Shown one piece after another: positions 19,953 to 28,371 of a DNA stretch of 64,000 nt; position 1 is the first letter of the stretch; every line of letters begins with the position of its first letter. Position numbers and translations under genes: made by a program. Location: contig JAIDHX010000034.1 in NCBI GenBank assembly GCA_029053015.1, positions 124,001-188,000 on the forward strand, given 5' to 3'. The DNA comes from Lachnospiraceae bacterium (lineage in GTDB: Bacteria > Bacillota > Clostridia > Lachnospirales > Lachnospiraceae). The notes beneath the pieces are model-generated. The model was not told the DNA's origin. It worked only from the letters and a program-made list of their open reading frames with translations, and made no database searches.

Positions 19953-20378
19953 ATGCGGATTATGGGACTGGACTTCGGTTCTAAAACGGTTGGCGTGGCG
20001 ATCAGCGATGCGCTGCTTTTGACGGCGCAGGGCATTGAAATTATCCGGCGCAAAGAAGAGAATAAACTCAGGCAGACGCTTGCCCGTATCGAGGAACTGA
20101 TTGTGGAGTATGAGGTGGAAGAGATTGTGCTTGGTCTCCCCAAGCATATGAATAATGACGAGGGAGAGCGGGTAGATCTTACCATGGAGTTTAAGGAAAA
20201 GCTGGAGCGCAGAACAGGGCTCCCCGTCGTGCTTTGGGATGAGCGTTTGACGACGGTGGCTGCCGACAAGGCGATGATGGAAGCCGGAATCCGCAGGGAA
20301 GAGCGGAAGGAGCATGTGGACAGGATTGCGGCATGTTTTATTTTGCAGGGATATCTGGACAGACGGAATATGAGGTAA
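19953..20378 (+). CDS. ruvX: Putative pre-16S rRNA nuclease / Holliday junction resolvase RuvX
   Basis: 141 residues, the usual size for YqgF/RuvX. It starts [18 protein letters not shown], the RNase H-like first strand with the catalytic Asp; [11 protein letters not shown] follows near residue 66, and [17 protein letters not shown] holds the second acidic site. The family has been described both as a Holliday junction resolvase and as the nuclease maturing the 5' end of 16S rRNA; the sequence does not decide between them. It sits 22 bases after ireB. Confidence 0.93.
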   Translation: MRIMGLDFGSKTVGVAISDALLLTAQGIEIIRRKEENKLRQTLARIEELIVEYEVEEIVLGLPKHMNNDEGERVDLTMEFKEKLERRTGLPVVLWDERLTTVAADKAMMEAGIRREERKEHVDRIAACFILQGYLDRRNMR

Positions 20379-20384
20379 CAGGAT

Positions 20385-20645
20385 TTGGACAAGATTACAT
20401 TTTACCCCGAAGGAGAGAAACAGGAAGCAGTAGATTTTTATGTACTGGAAGAGACCATGATAGGCGGCGTGACGTATATTTTGGTTACTGACGTGGAAGA
20501 CGGGGACGGAGAAGCATTGATTTTAAAGGATTTGTCTCAGGACGGAGACGGGGAGGCTCTCTATACCATTGTGGAGGATGACGGGGAGCTTACTGCGGTT
20601 GCGGATGTTTTCAGAAGTATGATGGGAGACATCGATTTGGAATAG
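20385..20645 (+). CDS. DUF1292 domain-containing protein (YrzB-like)
   Basis: 86 residues, initiating at TTG 20385. The ribosome binding site (GAGG at 20372-20375) lies inside the last codons of ruvX, so the genes are translationally coupled. The sequence is acidic, with ITFYPEGEKQEAVDFYVLEE and a repeated EDGDGEALILKDLSQDGDGEALY segment typical of the DUF1292/YrzB family. No biochemical role is known; it is almost always found beside ruvX and ireB in Firmicutes. Confidence 0.85.
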   Translation: MDKITFYPEGEKQEAVDFYVLEETMIGGVTYILVTDVEDGDGEALILKDLSQDGDGEALYTIVEDDGELTAVADVFRSMMGDIDLE

Positions 20646-20707
20646 GAATAAAAGGCGGCAGACGGCAGGACCGCTTTATTGTGATAAAATAAATGGAGGT
20701 AAACTGA

Positions 20708-22381
20708 TTGAAAAGAAAAGAAAATATGAATAGTTCCGGACTGCGGGTGATTCCCTTAGGCGGTCTGGAGCAGATCGGAATGAACATTACTGCCTTTGAG
20801 TATGAGGACAGTATTGTTGTGGTAGATTGCGGTCTTTCCTTTCCGGCAGATGATATGCTGGGGATCGATCTGGTGATACCGGATGTTACCTATCTGGAAG
20901 AGAATCTGGATAAGGTAAGGGGATTTGTCATTACCCATGGGCATGAAGATCATATTGGTGCGCTGCCCTATGTGCTTCGCAGGGTGAATGTGCCTATTTA
21001 CGCTACAAAGCTTACCATGGGAATCATTGAAAACAAGCTGAAGGAGCACAATCTGGAAAGAAGCACAAAGAGAAAGGTTGTGAAATTCGGGCAGACCATC
21101 AATCTGGGGCAGTTTAAGATTGAATTTATCAAGACGAACCATAGTATTGTGGACGCCGCTGCCCTTGCCATTTACTCGCCGGCGGGAACGGTGGTGCACA
21201 CGGGAGACTTTAAGGTGGATTATACACCGGTGTTCGGCGATGCAATTGATTTGCAGAGATTTGCCGAAATCGGCAAGCGGGGCGTGCTGGCGCTGATGTG
21301 TGACTCTACCAATGCGGAGCGCCCCGGTTTTACGGCTTCTGAAAAAACGGTGGGCAAAACCTTTGACACCCTGTTTTCCGATCATAAAAACACGCGTATC
21401 TTTGTGGCAACCTTTGCTTCCAATGTGGACAGGGTGCAGCAGATTATCAATACGGCATATAAGTTCGGCAGAAAAGTAGTGGTGGAAGGCAGGAGCATGG
21501 TCAATATCATCGAGACGGCTTCCAGTCTGGGATATCTGAATATTCCGGAGTCTACCCTGATAGATGTGGACCAGTTAAAAAATTATCCGGACGAGCAGCA
21601 GGTTATTATTACGACGGGAAGTCAGGGAGAGAGCATGGCTGCGCTTTCCAGAATGGCTTCTAATATGCACAAGAAAATTACCATCGGACCGGGGGATACC
21701 GTTATTTTCTCCTCCAGTCCCATACCCGGCAATGAGAAGGCGATCACCAAGGTGATAAATGAGTTGTTCCGCAAGGGCGCAGACGTTATTTTTCAGGATA
21801 CCCATGTATCCGGACATGCCTGCCAGGAGGAAATTAAGCTGCTGTATACTTTGGTAAAGCCTAAATATGCCGTGCCGGTGCACGGCGAGTATAAGCACCT
21901 TCGTGCGCAGGCAAAGATTGCGGAGGGGCTTGGTATCGATAAGGAGAATATTTTTATCCTGTCGTCGGGAGATGTGCTGGAGCTTTCCGAGGAAAAGGCA
22001 GTGGTGACGGGGAAGGTGCCGGTCGGCTCCATCTTAGTAGACGGTCTTGGCGTCGGAGACGTAGGCAATGTTGTACTGCGTGACAGACAGCACTTGGCGG
22101 AGGACGGTATTCTTATCGTTGTGATGGCGCTTGACAAAGTCGGGGAGATGATAGTCTCCGGACCTGATATCGTCTCAAGAGGCTTTGTCTATGTCAGGGA
22201 ATCAGACGAACTTTTAGAGGAAGCCAGACAGGTGGTTGACAGTACGCTTCAGGATTTAGTGGACAGAGGTATTACGGACTGGGGAAGGTTGAAGTCTGCT
22301 ACAAAAGATGCACTTTCCGAATATGTGTGGAAGAAAACAAAACGCCGTCCCATGATACTTCCCATTATTATGGAGGTTTAA
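20708..22381 (+). CDS. rnj: Ribonuclease J
   Basis: 557 residues from TTG 20708, with GGAGG eight bases upstream. The metallo-beta-lactamase fold shows HGHEDHIG near residue 78, followed by the beta-CASP region (DSTNAERPG, and ITTGSQGE near residue 303) and the C-terminal domain. RNase J combines endonuclease and 5'-3' exonuclease activity in mRNA decay and rRNA maturation in Gram-positives. It is directly followed by ylbF, a family that in Bacillus affects RNase Y, so this stretch is an RNA-turnover cluster. The TTG start may hold down expression. Confidence 0.94.
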   Translation: MKRKENMNSSGLRVIPLGGLEQIGMNITAFEYEDSIVVVDCGLSFPADDMLGIDLVIPDVTYLEENLDKVRGFVITHGHEDHIGALPYVLRRVNVPIYATKLTMGIIENKLKEHNLERSTKRKVVKFGQTINLGQFKIEFIKTNHSIVDAAALAIYSPAGTVVHTGDFKVDYTPVFGDAIDLQRFAEIGKRGVLALMCDSTNAERPGFTASEKTVGKTFDTLFSDHKNTRIFVATFASNVDRVQQIINTAYKFGRKVVVEGRSMVNIIETASSLGYLNIPESTLIDVDQLKNYPDEQQVIITTGSQGESMAALSRMASNMHKKITIGPGDTVIFSSSPIPGNEKAITKVINELFRKGADVIFQDTHVSGHACQEEIKLLYTLVKPKYAVPVHGEYKHLRAQAKIAEGLGIDKENIFILSSGDVLELSEEKAVVTGKVPVGSILVDGLGVGDVGNVVLRDRQHLAEDGILIVVMALDKVGEMIVSGPDIVSRGFVYVRESDELLEEARQVVDSTLQDLVDRGITDWGRLKSATKDALSEYVWKKTKRRPMILPIIMEV

Positions 22382-22388
22382 GGATAAT

Positions 22389-22715
22389 ATGTCAAAAATA
22401 GACAATGCTGTTGCAGAGTTAATTGCGGCAATTAAGGAGTCCGGACAATATTTGGAGTACCAGAGGCAAAAGGAAAAAATAAACCGTTTTCCGGAGCTGA
22501 AAAGACAGGTAACAGAATACCGGCTCAAAAATTACCATCTGCAGAGCATGACCAATGATGAAGAACTGTTTCACAAGATTGAAGAGTTTGAGCAGGAGAA
22601 TGAGAAGTTTAGGGAAAATCCGATAGTGGCGGATTTTCTTGAGGCAGAGCTGGACTTTTGCAGGATGATGCAGTCCGTGAACATCAGAATAACGGAAGCT
22701 CTCGATTTTGAGTAA
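22389..22715 (+). CDS. YlbF family regulator
   Basis: 108 residues, almost wholly helical, starting SKIDNAVAELIAAIKESGQYLEY with the FPELKRQVTEYR segment that marks the Com_YlbF (YlbF/YmcA) family. In Bacillus subtilis YlbF forms the Y-complex with YmcA and YaaT and steers RNase Y and sporulation or competence. Here it starts eight bases after the RNase J stop, which fits a role in RNA decay. Only one member of the family is seen in this window. Confidence 0.85.
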   Translation: MSKIDNAVAELIAAIKESGQYLEYQRQKEKINRFPELKRQVTEYRLKNYHLQSMTNDEELFHKIEEFEQENEKFRENPIVADFLEAELDFCRMMQSVNIRITEALDFE

Positions 22716-22734
22716 GCAGTAAGGAGGTATCGGT

Positions 22735-23130
22735 ATGAATACCAAACAGATGATATTGGCTGTCCTCGGCATGATATTTAAGGTGGCAGTCGCGGTGCTT
22801 GTAATTGTAGTTGTCTATAAAGGTGCGATTACGGCATATGATTATGGCTACCGTGTGTTTCAGGAGCCGCCGGTTGCAGAAAAGCCCGGCATGGATGTAA
22901 AGGTAGAGATTACAATGGGTAAGAGTGCGCTTCAGATAGGAGAAATTCTGGAAGCCAAAGGTCTTATCAGGGACGCAAAGCTGTTTTATGTGCAGAATCT
23001 GCTGTCCCATTATAAGGATAAGCTGCGGGCGGGAACCTACACGCTGAATACCTCCATGACCATGGAAGAGATGATGGAGGTTATGTCCGCTCAGGAGCCT
23101 GATGAAGTGGCAGGAGATACCGGAAATTAG
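22735..23130 (+). CDS. Short MltG-like membrane protein without the catalytic domain
   Basis: 131 residues: one membrane helix (about 9-28), then a small domain (VKVEITMGKSALQIGEILEAKGLI, then FYVQNLLSHYKDKLRAGTYTLNTSMTMEEMM) that matches the LysM-like N-terminal part of MltG/YceG endolytic transglycosylases. The catalytic YceG region with its glutamate is missing; the gene stops cleanly and the next begins at once, so this looks like a designed short form rather than a break. In Bacillus a full mltG precedes the yrrM-yrrN-yrrO genes, in the same position as here. It may bind glycan strands without cleaving them. Confidence 0.75.
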   Translation: MNTKQMILAVLGMIFKVAVAVLVIVVVYKGAITAYDYGYRVFQEPPVAEKPGMDVKVEITMGKSALQIGEILEAKGLIRDAKLFYVQNLLSHYKDKLRAGTYTLNTSMTMEEMMEVMSAQEPDEVAGDTGN

Positions 23131-23147
23131 TGATTATAGGTGTAAAC

Positions 23148-23867
23148 ATGATAAATAATGAAAGAATGGTTGCCTTTATTGACTCGTTTGATAAAGGCAA
23201 TACGCCTTTATTGAATGAAATAGAAAGGGAAGCCAAAGCGGACGGCGTTCCCATTATCCGTCCGGCAACGCAGCAGCTTCTCCGTTTTCTGATGGCTGCC
23301 CATGAGCCTGCGCAGATTTTAGAGGTGGGAACGGGCGTGGGATTTTCAGCGCTTCTGATGAAAGAATACGCGCCTGCAGACTGTCAGATTAAGACAATAG
23401 AAAAATATGAAAAACGGATTCCGAAAGCACTGGAAAATTTCAAGAGAGCGGGGCAGGACAAGGGGATTACCCTGTTAGCCGGAGAGGCGGCGGATATTCT
23501 GAGGGGGCTGGAAGGCTCTTTTGATTTTGTTTTTATGGATGCTGCCAAGGGTCAGTATATTCATTTTCTGCCGGATGCGGTGCGGCTTTTAAAGGCCGGA
23601 GGGCTGCTTGTCTCTGACAATGTACTGCAGGATGGGGACGTATTGGAATCCCGTTTTGCGGTTACCAGAAGAAACCGGACGATACATGCCAGAATGAGGG
23701 ATTATCTGTATGAGCTTACGCATCACAGTTTGTTGGAGACGGTGATTCTGCCGGTTGGGGATGGGATTGCGCTGAGCACAAAAACAGGCGGCGAATTAAG
23801 TTGCGAAAAGACTGCGGACGATGCAGGATACAGAGAGAAAGGTATGGATACCGATGAAGAAACCTGA
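23148..23867 (+). CDS. trmR: O-methyltransferase, probable tRNA 5-hydroxyuridine methyltransferase
   Basis: 239 residues from ATG 23148 (AGGTG five bases upstream; a GTG at 23130 is the alternative). A class I SAM fold with ILEVGTGVGFSALLM (motif I), TIEKYEKRI, FVFMDAAKGQY and LLVSDNVLQDGDV, as in the YrrM/caffeoyl-CoA O-methyltransferase family. In Bacillus YrrM (TrmR) makes 5-methoxyuridine at tRNA position 34. The downstream gene is the U32-type hydroxylation protein that supplies its substrate, and the two overlap by 14 bases, which supports this assignment. Confidence 0.8.
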   Translation: MINNERMVAFIDSFDKGNTPLLNEIEREAKADGVPIIRPATQQLLRFLMAAHEPAQILEVGTGVGFSALLMKEYAPADCQIKTIEKYEKRIPKALENFKRAGQDKGITLLAGEAADILRGLEGSFDFVFMDAAKGQYIHFLPDAVRLLKAGGLLVSDNVLQDGDVLESRFAVTRRNRTIHARMRDYLYELTHHSLLETVILPVGDGIALSTKTGGELSCEKTADDAGYREKGMDTDEET

Positions 23868-25185
23868 ACTTTTGATTCCGGCGAGCAGTCCGGAGGTGTT
23901 GAAAACCGCAGTATGCTTTGGAGCTGACGCGGTATATATCGGCGGGGAGGCATTTGGTCTTCGCGCCAAGGCGAAGAACTTTTCCATGGAGGAAATGGCG
24001 CAGGGGATTGCCTTTGCCCATGCCCACAATGTCAAGGTGTATGTGACGGCGAATATTTTGGCGCATAACGGTGATTTGGAGGGAGCAAGGCAGTATTTTG
24101 CCGAGCTTCACAATATGAAGCCCGAAAAGCCGGATGCGTTGATTATCTCGGATCCGGGCATGTATATGCTGGCGAAGGAAATTTGTCCTGAGATAGAGCG
24201 GCACATTTCCACGCAGGCAAATAATACCAATTATCTTACCTACCGTTTCTGGTGGGAGCAGGGGGCGAAAAGAGTGGTGTCCGCCAGAGAACTTTCCCTG
24301 CGGGAAATTGCGGAAATCAGAAAGCAGATACCGGAGGAGATGGAAATCGAGAGTTTTATCCATGGCGCTATGTGCATTTCCTACTCGGGACGCTGCCTGT
24401 TAAGCAGTTATTTTACGGGTCGGGACGCCAATAAGGGAGCCTGTACCCATCCCTGCCGCTGGAAGTACGCGGTGGTGGAGGAGACACGCCCGGGAGAGTA
24501 TCTACCCGTCTACGAGAATGAGCGGGGAACTTATATTTTCAATTCCAAGGATTTGTGCATGATTGCACATATCCCGGAAATGGTGGAGGCGGGAATCGAC
24601 AGTTTCAAGATAGAGGGCAGAATGAAAACGGCGCTCTATGTGGCTGCCGTGGCGAGAACCTACCGGAAAGCAATAGATGATTATTTTGAGTCGGAGGAGA
24701 AATACAGGAACAATATGGACTGGTACAGGGCAGAAATTGCAAAGTGCACCTACCGCCAGTTTACAACAGGCTTTTATTTTGGAAAACCGGATGAGACGAC
24801 ACAGATTTATGACAGTAATACCTATGTGAATGAGTCCGTCTATCTGGGGATTGTGGAGGAGGTTCGATTTGCCTCCGAACTGCCTTGGGGAGCAGATTTG
24901 CTTTCCTGTGGGGGAGAAAAGGAGGCTGTTGTGCAGCAGGACGGGGAGGAAGCTGTACAGGATTTTCCGCTTGTAAAAATCAGCCAGCGCAACAAGTTCA
25001 GCCTGCAGGATACGATTGAAATCATGAAGCCGTCGGGAGAAAATATTCCGGTTGTGGTGAAAGCCATTTACACAGAGAATGGGGAGATGGTGGAGAGTGC
25101 GCCCCACCCGAAACAGGTATTGTGGCTGTGTCTGTCCGGCAGGGCGGAGCAGCATGATTTACTGCGCATGGAAGGAAAGAGATAG
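23854..25185 (+). CDS. trhP: U32 family protein, probable tRNA U34 hydroxylation protein
   Basis: 443 residues from ATG 23854, beginning KKPELLIPASSPEVLKTAVCFGADAVYIGG. The U32 signature ESFIHGAMCISYSGRCLLSSY is at about residues 168-188, followed by further cysteines in GACTHPC. U32 proteins were first called peptidases, but TrhP members catalyse prephenate-dependent hydroxylation of U34 in tRNA with an Fe-S cluster held by these cysteines. The gene starts inside the end of the methyltransferase gene (14-base overlap). This is a single-gene form, whereas Bacillus has two (yrrN and yrrO). Confidence 0.82.
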   Translation: MKKPELLIPASSPEVLKTAVCFGADAVYIGGEAFGLRAKAKNFSMEEMAQGIAFAHAHNVKVYVTANILAHNGDLEGARQYFAELHNMKPEKPDALIISDPGMYMLAKEICPEIERHISTQANNTNYLTYRFWWEQGAKRVVSARELSLREIAEIRKQIPEEMEIESFIHGAMCISYSGRCLLSSYFTGRDANKGACTHPCRWKYAVVEETRPGEYLPVYENERGTYIFNSKDLCMIAHIPEMVEAGIDSFKIEGRMKTALYVAAVARTYRKAIDDYFESEEKYRNNMDWYRAEIAKCTYRQFTTGFYFGKPDETTQIYDSNTYVNESVYLGIVEEVRFASELPWGADLLSCGGEKEAVVQQDGEEAVQDFPLVKISQRNKFSLQDTIEIMKPSGENIPVVVKAIYTENGEMVESAPHPKQVLWLCLSGRAEQHDLLRMEGKR

Positions 25186-25191
25186 TTGTCC

Positions 25192-25212
25192 GGGGCGGCA
25201 TTGGGCCGCCCC
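25192..25212 (+). other. GC-rich hairpin after the U32 gene
   Basis: GGGGCGGC at 25192-25199 pairs with GCCGCCCC at 25205-25212. No T tract follows; probably an mRNA 3'-end stabiliser or weak terminator. Confidence 0.55.
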
Positions 25213-25287
25213 ATTGTACAATGTGAACAGGGAACTGTCTATTTGCGGGAAATTTTTGGCTAAAATCTTTAAATTTGAAATTGGGGC

Positions 25288-25316
25288 TTGCAATTTAAGA
25301 AAAATTGGGGTATTGT
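25288..25316 (+). promoter_or_regulatory. Promoter of the glnN leader
   Basis: TTGCAA at 25288-25293 and TATTGT at 25311-25316 with a 17-base spacer. It is placed so that the transcript carries a leader of about 140 bases with three hairpins. Confidence 0.6.
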
Positions 25317-25324
25317 TATAGCAA

Positions 25325-25397
25325 ATGAGGCGGAGGTCTCATAATAAAGGTATCTTGAACGAAGGTGTTCCAAAAGCTTATTTTGGGGCATTTTTTT
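25325..25397 (+). promoter_or_regulatory. glnN leader: two hairpins and an intrinsic terminator (attenuator)
   Basis: P1: ATGAG (25325-25329) with CTCAT (25338-25342). P2: TATCTT (25351-25356) with AAGGTG (25362-25367). Terminator: TGTTCCAAAA (25366-25375) with TTTTGGGGCA (25381-25390), all ten pairs if two G-U are allowed, followed by seven T. P2 and the terminator share 25366-25367, so they compete. This order, two small hairpins and then a terminator inside a leader, resembles ANTAR-controlled antitermination of nitrogen genes, but the loops do not show the expected A1/G4 hexaloop, so the mechanism is unproven. Confidence 0.6.
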
Positions 25398-25462
25398 AGG
25401 TTTAAGGAGTACTTTGGCTGAAGTAAGGTTCGGGAGCCTGAAGGCAGGAAAGGGAGAAAAGT

Positions 25463-27574
25463 ATGAGTGAAGTGTTAAATGTTGAAGAGTTGTTCGCCAG
25501 TAAGGTATTTACTGTCGGAAAAATGAAAGAACGCCTTCCCAAAAGCGTGTTCAAGGAAGTGAAGCGGGTTATGGAGCAGGGCGGCGAGTTGTCACTGGCA
25601 ACCGCTGACGTAGTGGCAAAGGCAATGAAGGACTGGGCGGTGGAAAACGGCGCGACACATTACACGCACTGGTTCCAGCCACTGACGGGTATTACGGCTG
25701 AGAAGCATGACTCTTTTGTGACACATCCCGACGAAGAGGGACATATGCTGATGGAATTTTCCGGCAAGGAGTTGATTAAGGGTGAGCCGGATGCCTCCTC
25801 CTTCCCTTCGGGCGGTCTGCGCGCGACTTTTGAGGCGAGAGGATACACGGTGTGGGACATTACCTCTCCTGCGTTTTTGAAAGAAGATGCAACAGGTGTA
25901 ATTCTCTGTATTCCGACTGCTTTCTGTTCTTACAAAGGGGAAGCGTTGGATAAGAAGACGCCGCTGTTACGTTCCATGGAGGCGCTCAGCACACAGGCAC
26001 TTCGAATTATCCGTCTGTTTGGCAACACAGAAGCAACAAAAGTAGTTGCTTCCGTAGGTTCGGAGCAGGAATATTTTCTGGTAGACAGGGAGAAATACTT
26101 AAAGCGTGAGGACCTGATTTTTTCAGGGCGCACCCTGTTTGGCGCACCGGCACCCAAGGGACAGGAGCTGGAGGATCACTACTTCGGTACAATCCGTGAG
26201 AGAATCGGTGCGTACATGAAAGATTTGAATATAGAGCTTTGGAAGTTGGGCGTGACTGCGAAGACACAGCATAACGAAGTTGCACCGGCACAGCATGAAC
26301 TGGCGCCGATCTATGAAACCGCCAATATTGCGGTGGATCACAACCAGCTTGTGATGGAAACCATGAAAAAGGTGGCAGGACGCCACGGTATGGCGTGTTT
26401 GCTGCATGAGAAGCCCTTTGCAGGGGTGAACGGTTCCGGTAAGCATAACAACTGGTCTCTGGGAACGGACACCGGCGTGAACCTGCTTGACCCGGGTGAT
26501 ACGCCCAATGAAAACATTCAGTTCCTTCTGGTGCTGGCATGTATCTTAAAAGCTGTGGATACGCATGCTGATTTGTTACGTCAGAGCGCTTCCGATGTGG
26601 GTAATGACCACCGTCTTGGTGCAAACGAGGCGCCGCCTGCTATTATTTCCGTATTCTTGGGCGAGCAGCTTGAGGATGTGGTAAAACAGCTTGTAGAAAC
26701 CGGTGAAGCAGCACACTGTCTTGAGGGAGGAAAGCTGCAGACCGGCGTATCCACCCTGACTGATTTGGAGAAGGATGCGACTGACAGGAACAGAACCTCG
26801 CCGTTTGCATTTACCGGCAATAAGTTTGAGTTCCGTATGGTGGGCTCCTCCGATTCCATCGCAAGCCCGAACACCACGCTGAATGCCATTGTGGCGGAAG
26901 CCTTCTGTGAAGCGGCGGATGAACTGGAAAAGGCAGAGGACTTTGAAATGGCAGTTCATGACTTGATTAAAAAGTACATGACGGAGCATCAGAGAATTAT
27001 TTTCAATGGAGACGGTTATGCGGACGAGTGGGTAAAAGAGGCGGAAAGACGCGGACTGCCCAATATCAAATCCATGATTGAGGCGGCAGGAACCATTACG
27101 ACTGACAAAGCTGTGAAGCTGTTTGAGAAGTTTGGCATTTTTACAAAAGTAGAGCTGGAATCCCGTGAGGAGATTCTCTACGAAACCTATGCCAAAACTT
27201 TGAATATAGAAGCGTTAACCATGATTGACATGGCAAGCAAGCAGTATATTCCCGCTGTTGTGAAGTACAGCAGGTCTTTGGCGGATACGGTTATTGCTGT
27301 CAAGGCAGCAGGTGTGAAGCCTTACGTTCAGGCAGAGCTTCTGCAGGATGTATGCGCGAAGCTGACCGCGGCGCAAGACGCTCTTACGCAGCTTGAAAAA
27401 GTGACCGCACAGGCGGCAGCCATGAAGGAGGCAAAAGCGCAGGCGTTCTTCTACAAGGACACCGTAAAAGAAGCCATGGATGCGCTGCGCGCTCCCATCG
27501 ACGAACTGGAAAGAATCGTTGACAAAGAAGTATGGCCGGTGCCTACATATGGTGAATTGACCTTTGAAGTATAA
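25463..27574 (+). CDS. glnN: Glutamine synthetase type III
   Basis: 703 residues, the length of GSIII (types I and II are 350-470). Signature segments: [19 protein letters not shown] near residue 114, [18 protein letters not shown] near 272, [23 protein letters not shown] near 315 and [22 protein letters not shown] near 442. It makes glutamine from glutamate, ammonia and ATP in the cytoplasm, as a dodecamer. GGGAGAAAAGT precedes the ATG. The leader upstream contains an attenuator-like terminator, so expression is probably set by read-through in response to nitrogen status. Confidence 0.96.
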   Translation: MSEVLNVEELFASKVFTVGKMKERLPKSVFKEVKRVMEQGGELSLATADVVAKAMKDWAVENGATHYTHWFQPLTGITAEKHDSFVTHPDEEGHMLMEFSGKELIKGEPDASSFPSGGLRATFEARGYTVWDITSPAFLKEDATGVILCIPTAFCSYKGEALDKKTPLLRSMEALSTQALRIIRLFGNTEATKVVASVGSEQEYFLVDREKYLKREDLIFSGRTLFGAPAPKGQELEDHYFGTIRERIGAYMKDLNIELWKLGVTAKTQHNEVAPAQHELAPIYETANIAVDHNQLVMETMKKVAGRHGMACLLHEKPFAGVNGSGKHNNWSLGTDTGVNLLDPGDTPNENIQFLLVLACILKAVDTHADLLRQSASDVGNDHRLGANEAPPAIISVFLGEQLEDVVKQLVETGEAAHCLEGGKLQTGVSTLTDLEKDATDRNRTSPFAFTGNKFEFRMVGSSDSIASPNTTLNAIVAEAFCEAADELEKAEDFEMAVHDLIKKYMTEHQRIIFNGDGYADEWVKEAERRGLPNIKSMIEAAGTITTDKAVKLFEKFGIFTKVELESREEILYETYAKTLNIEALTMIDMASKQYIPAVVKYSRSLADTVIAVKAAGVKPYVQAELLQDVCAKLTAAQDALTQLEKVTAQAAAMKEAKAQAFFYKDTVKEAMDALRAPIDELERIVDKEVWPVPTYGELTFEV

Positions 27575-27582
27575 GAGAAAAA

Positions 27583-27621
27583 CGGAGCCGGAAGCGGTTG
27601 CAGCTTCCGGCTCCGTCTGTT
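27583..27621. terminator. Terminator between glnN (+) and the nuclease remnant (-)
   Basis: A perfect 13-base-pair stem, 27583-27595 with 27603-27615. On the + strand TCTGTT follows; on the - strand a U-rich tract (GTTTTTCTC) follows, so it can act both ways. Confidence 0.8.
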
Positions 27622-27960
27622 AAAGCGCTTTCCAAAGTTTGAGGATTTCCCTGTCTTGTGTATTGGGGTGTTCTTTTAAAATTTGTATCAGTTTAAGAAT
27701 TTCTTCAGGTGATTCTTCGGTCAAATCAACAATCTCCTTGTCCTGCAAGTTTCGTTTTATCCATTTTCGCACAAGGGAGATAAGGTTTAATGCTGCCCCC
27801 ACAGCTTCACCTTCTTCTTTTCCATCCTCCCACCCGTCGGCATAGTATTCTTTTTTTAGATGCTTCATATGTGCTTCCTGGTCATATTCAAATATGCTCA
27901 TACTGATTACCTCCGCGCGGTTTTGTAACAGGAAATCTCCGAGAAAAAAGACTTGACGGT
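27620..27960 (-). pseudogene. Decayed Rpn-type (PD-(D/E)XK) nuclease/transposase remnant
   Basis: The C-terminal tail typical of Rpn/PDDEXK transposase-like proteins is intact: FLLQNRAEVISMSIFEYDQEA, then YYADGWEDGKEEGEAVG and a helical end ILKLIQILKEHPNT. The catalytic N-terminal two thirds is missing; the frame can be read upstream, but it runs into the tRNA-Gln terminator at 28046-28082 and loses similarity. GGAGG in front of the in-frame ATG at 27901 could allow a 93-residue protein (27620-27901), but in the family this Met is internal (NRAEVISMS), so I read it as a truncated gene. Confidence 0.65.
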
Positions 27961-28045
27961 TTACAGAATAGAATGTTCTGATATAATAATGCTTTTTCAC
28001 AGTATAGCATGGGAGAAAGAGGATTGCAATAGGAAAATGTCGCAA

Positions 28046-28082
28046 AGAAAAAAGTTCCACAGCAAAAACTGTGAAACTTTTC
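28046..28082 (-). terminator. Terminator of tRNA-Gln
   Basis: On the - strand AAAAGTTTCACAG pairs with CTGTGGAACTTTT around a TTTTTG loop and is followed by T residues. It lies about 25 bases after the tRNA 3' end. Confidence 0.75.
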
Positions 28083-28106
28083 ATAACAGGGCAAACCCTT
28101 TAAAAA

Positions 28107-28178
28107 CAGGGCTACAAGGATTCGAACCTTGAAATGACGGAGTCAGAGTCCGTTGCCTTACCGTTTGGCGATAGCCCT
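28107..28178 (-). tRNA. tRNA-Gln (anticodon CUG)
   Basis: The - strand folds as a cloverleaf: acceptor AGGGCTA with TAGCCCT and discriminator G, D arm around CCAAACGGTAAGG, anticodon stem ACGGA/TCCGT enclosing CTCTGAC (anticodon CTG), and T arm with GGTTCGAATCC. CCA is not encoded. It closely resembles the common tRNA-Gln(UUG) except for the wobble base, so it reads CAG only. Confidence 0.93.
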
Positions 28179-28197
28179 TTATGCGATTACCTTATGC

Positions 28198-28226
28198 ATT
28201 ATACATGAAGTGTTTCCATTTTGCAA
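28198..28226 (-). promoter_or_regulatory. Promoter of tRNA-Gln
   Basis: Read on the - strand: TTGCAA (28221-28226), 17 bases, TATAAT (28198-28203), ending 20 bases before the tRNA. The rest of the 470-base gap between 27902 and 28371 holds the nuclease remnant, the tRNA and its terminator, and the promoter of the next + gene. Confidence 0.7.
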
Positions 28227-28325
28227 TACCTAAATACAATTTTTTTTAATATCCTGTAAGATTTCAGGAAAAGCCACTTATGTGAAAAATTTTCTGCCGG
28301 TATGGTGAAAAAGAAAAAAGTGTGT

Positions 28326-28331
28326 TATACT
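28326..28331 (+). promoter_or_regulatory. Extended -10 promoter for the CPBP protease gene
   Basis: TGTTATACT places TATACT at 28326-28331 behind a TGn element; the -35 region (TGGTGA at 28303-28308) is poor. Confidence 0.45.
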
Positions 28332-28371
28332 GTGCTTGAACTATACGCACAGGGAAGAAGGAAGTACAAAT

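Noticed and set aside
27620..28084. Full 154-codon - frame as an intact gene
   Set aside because: Its first third reads through the tRNA-Gln terminator and lacks similarity; only the C-terminal part matches the Rpn family.
28085..28110. AGGGCAAACC resembling part of a c-di-GMP-I riboswitch
   Set aside because: The rest of the riboswitch core and its paired helices are absent, and the bases lie between tRNA-Gln and its terminator.
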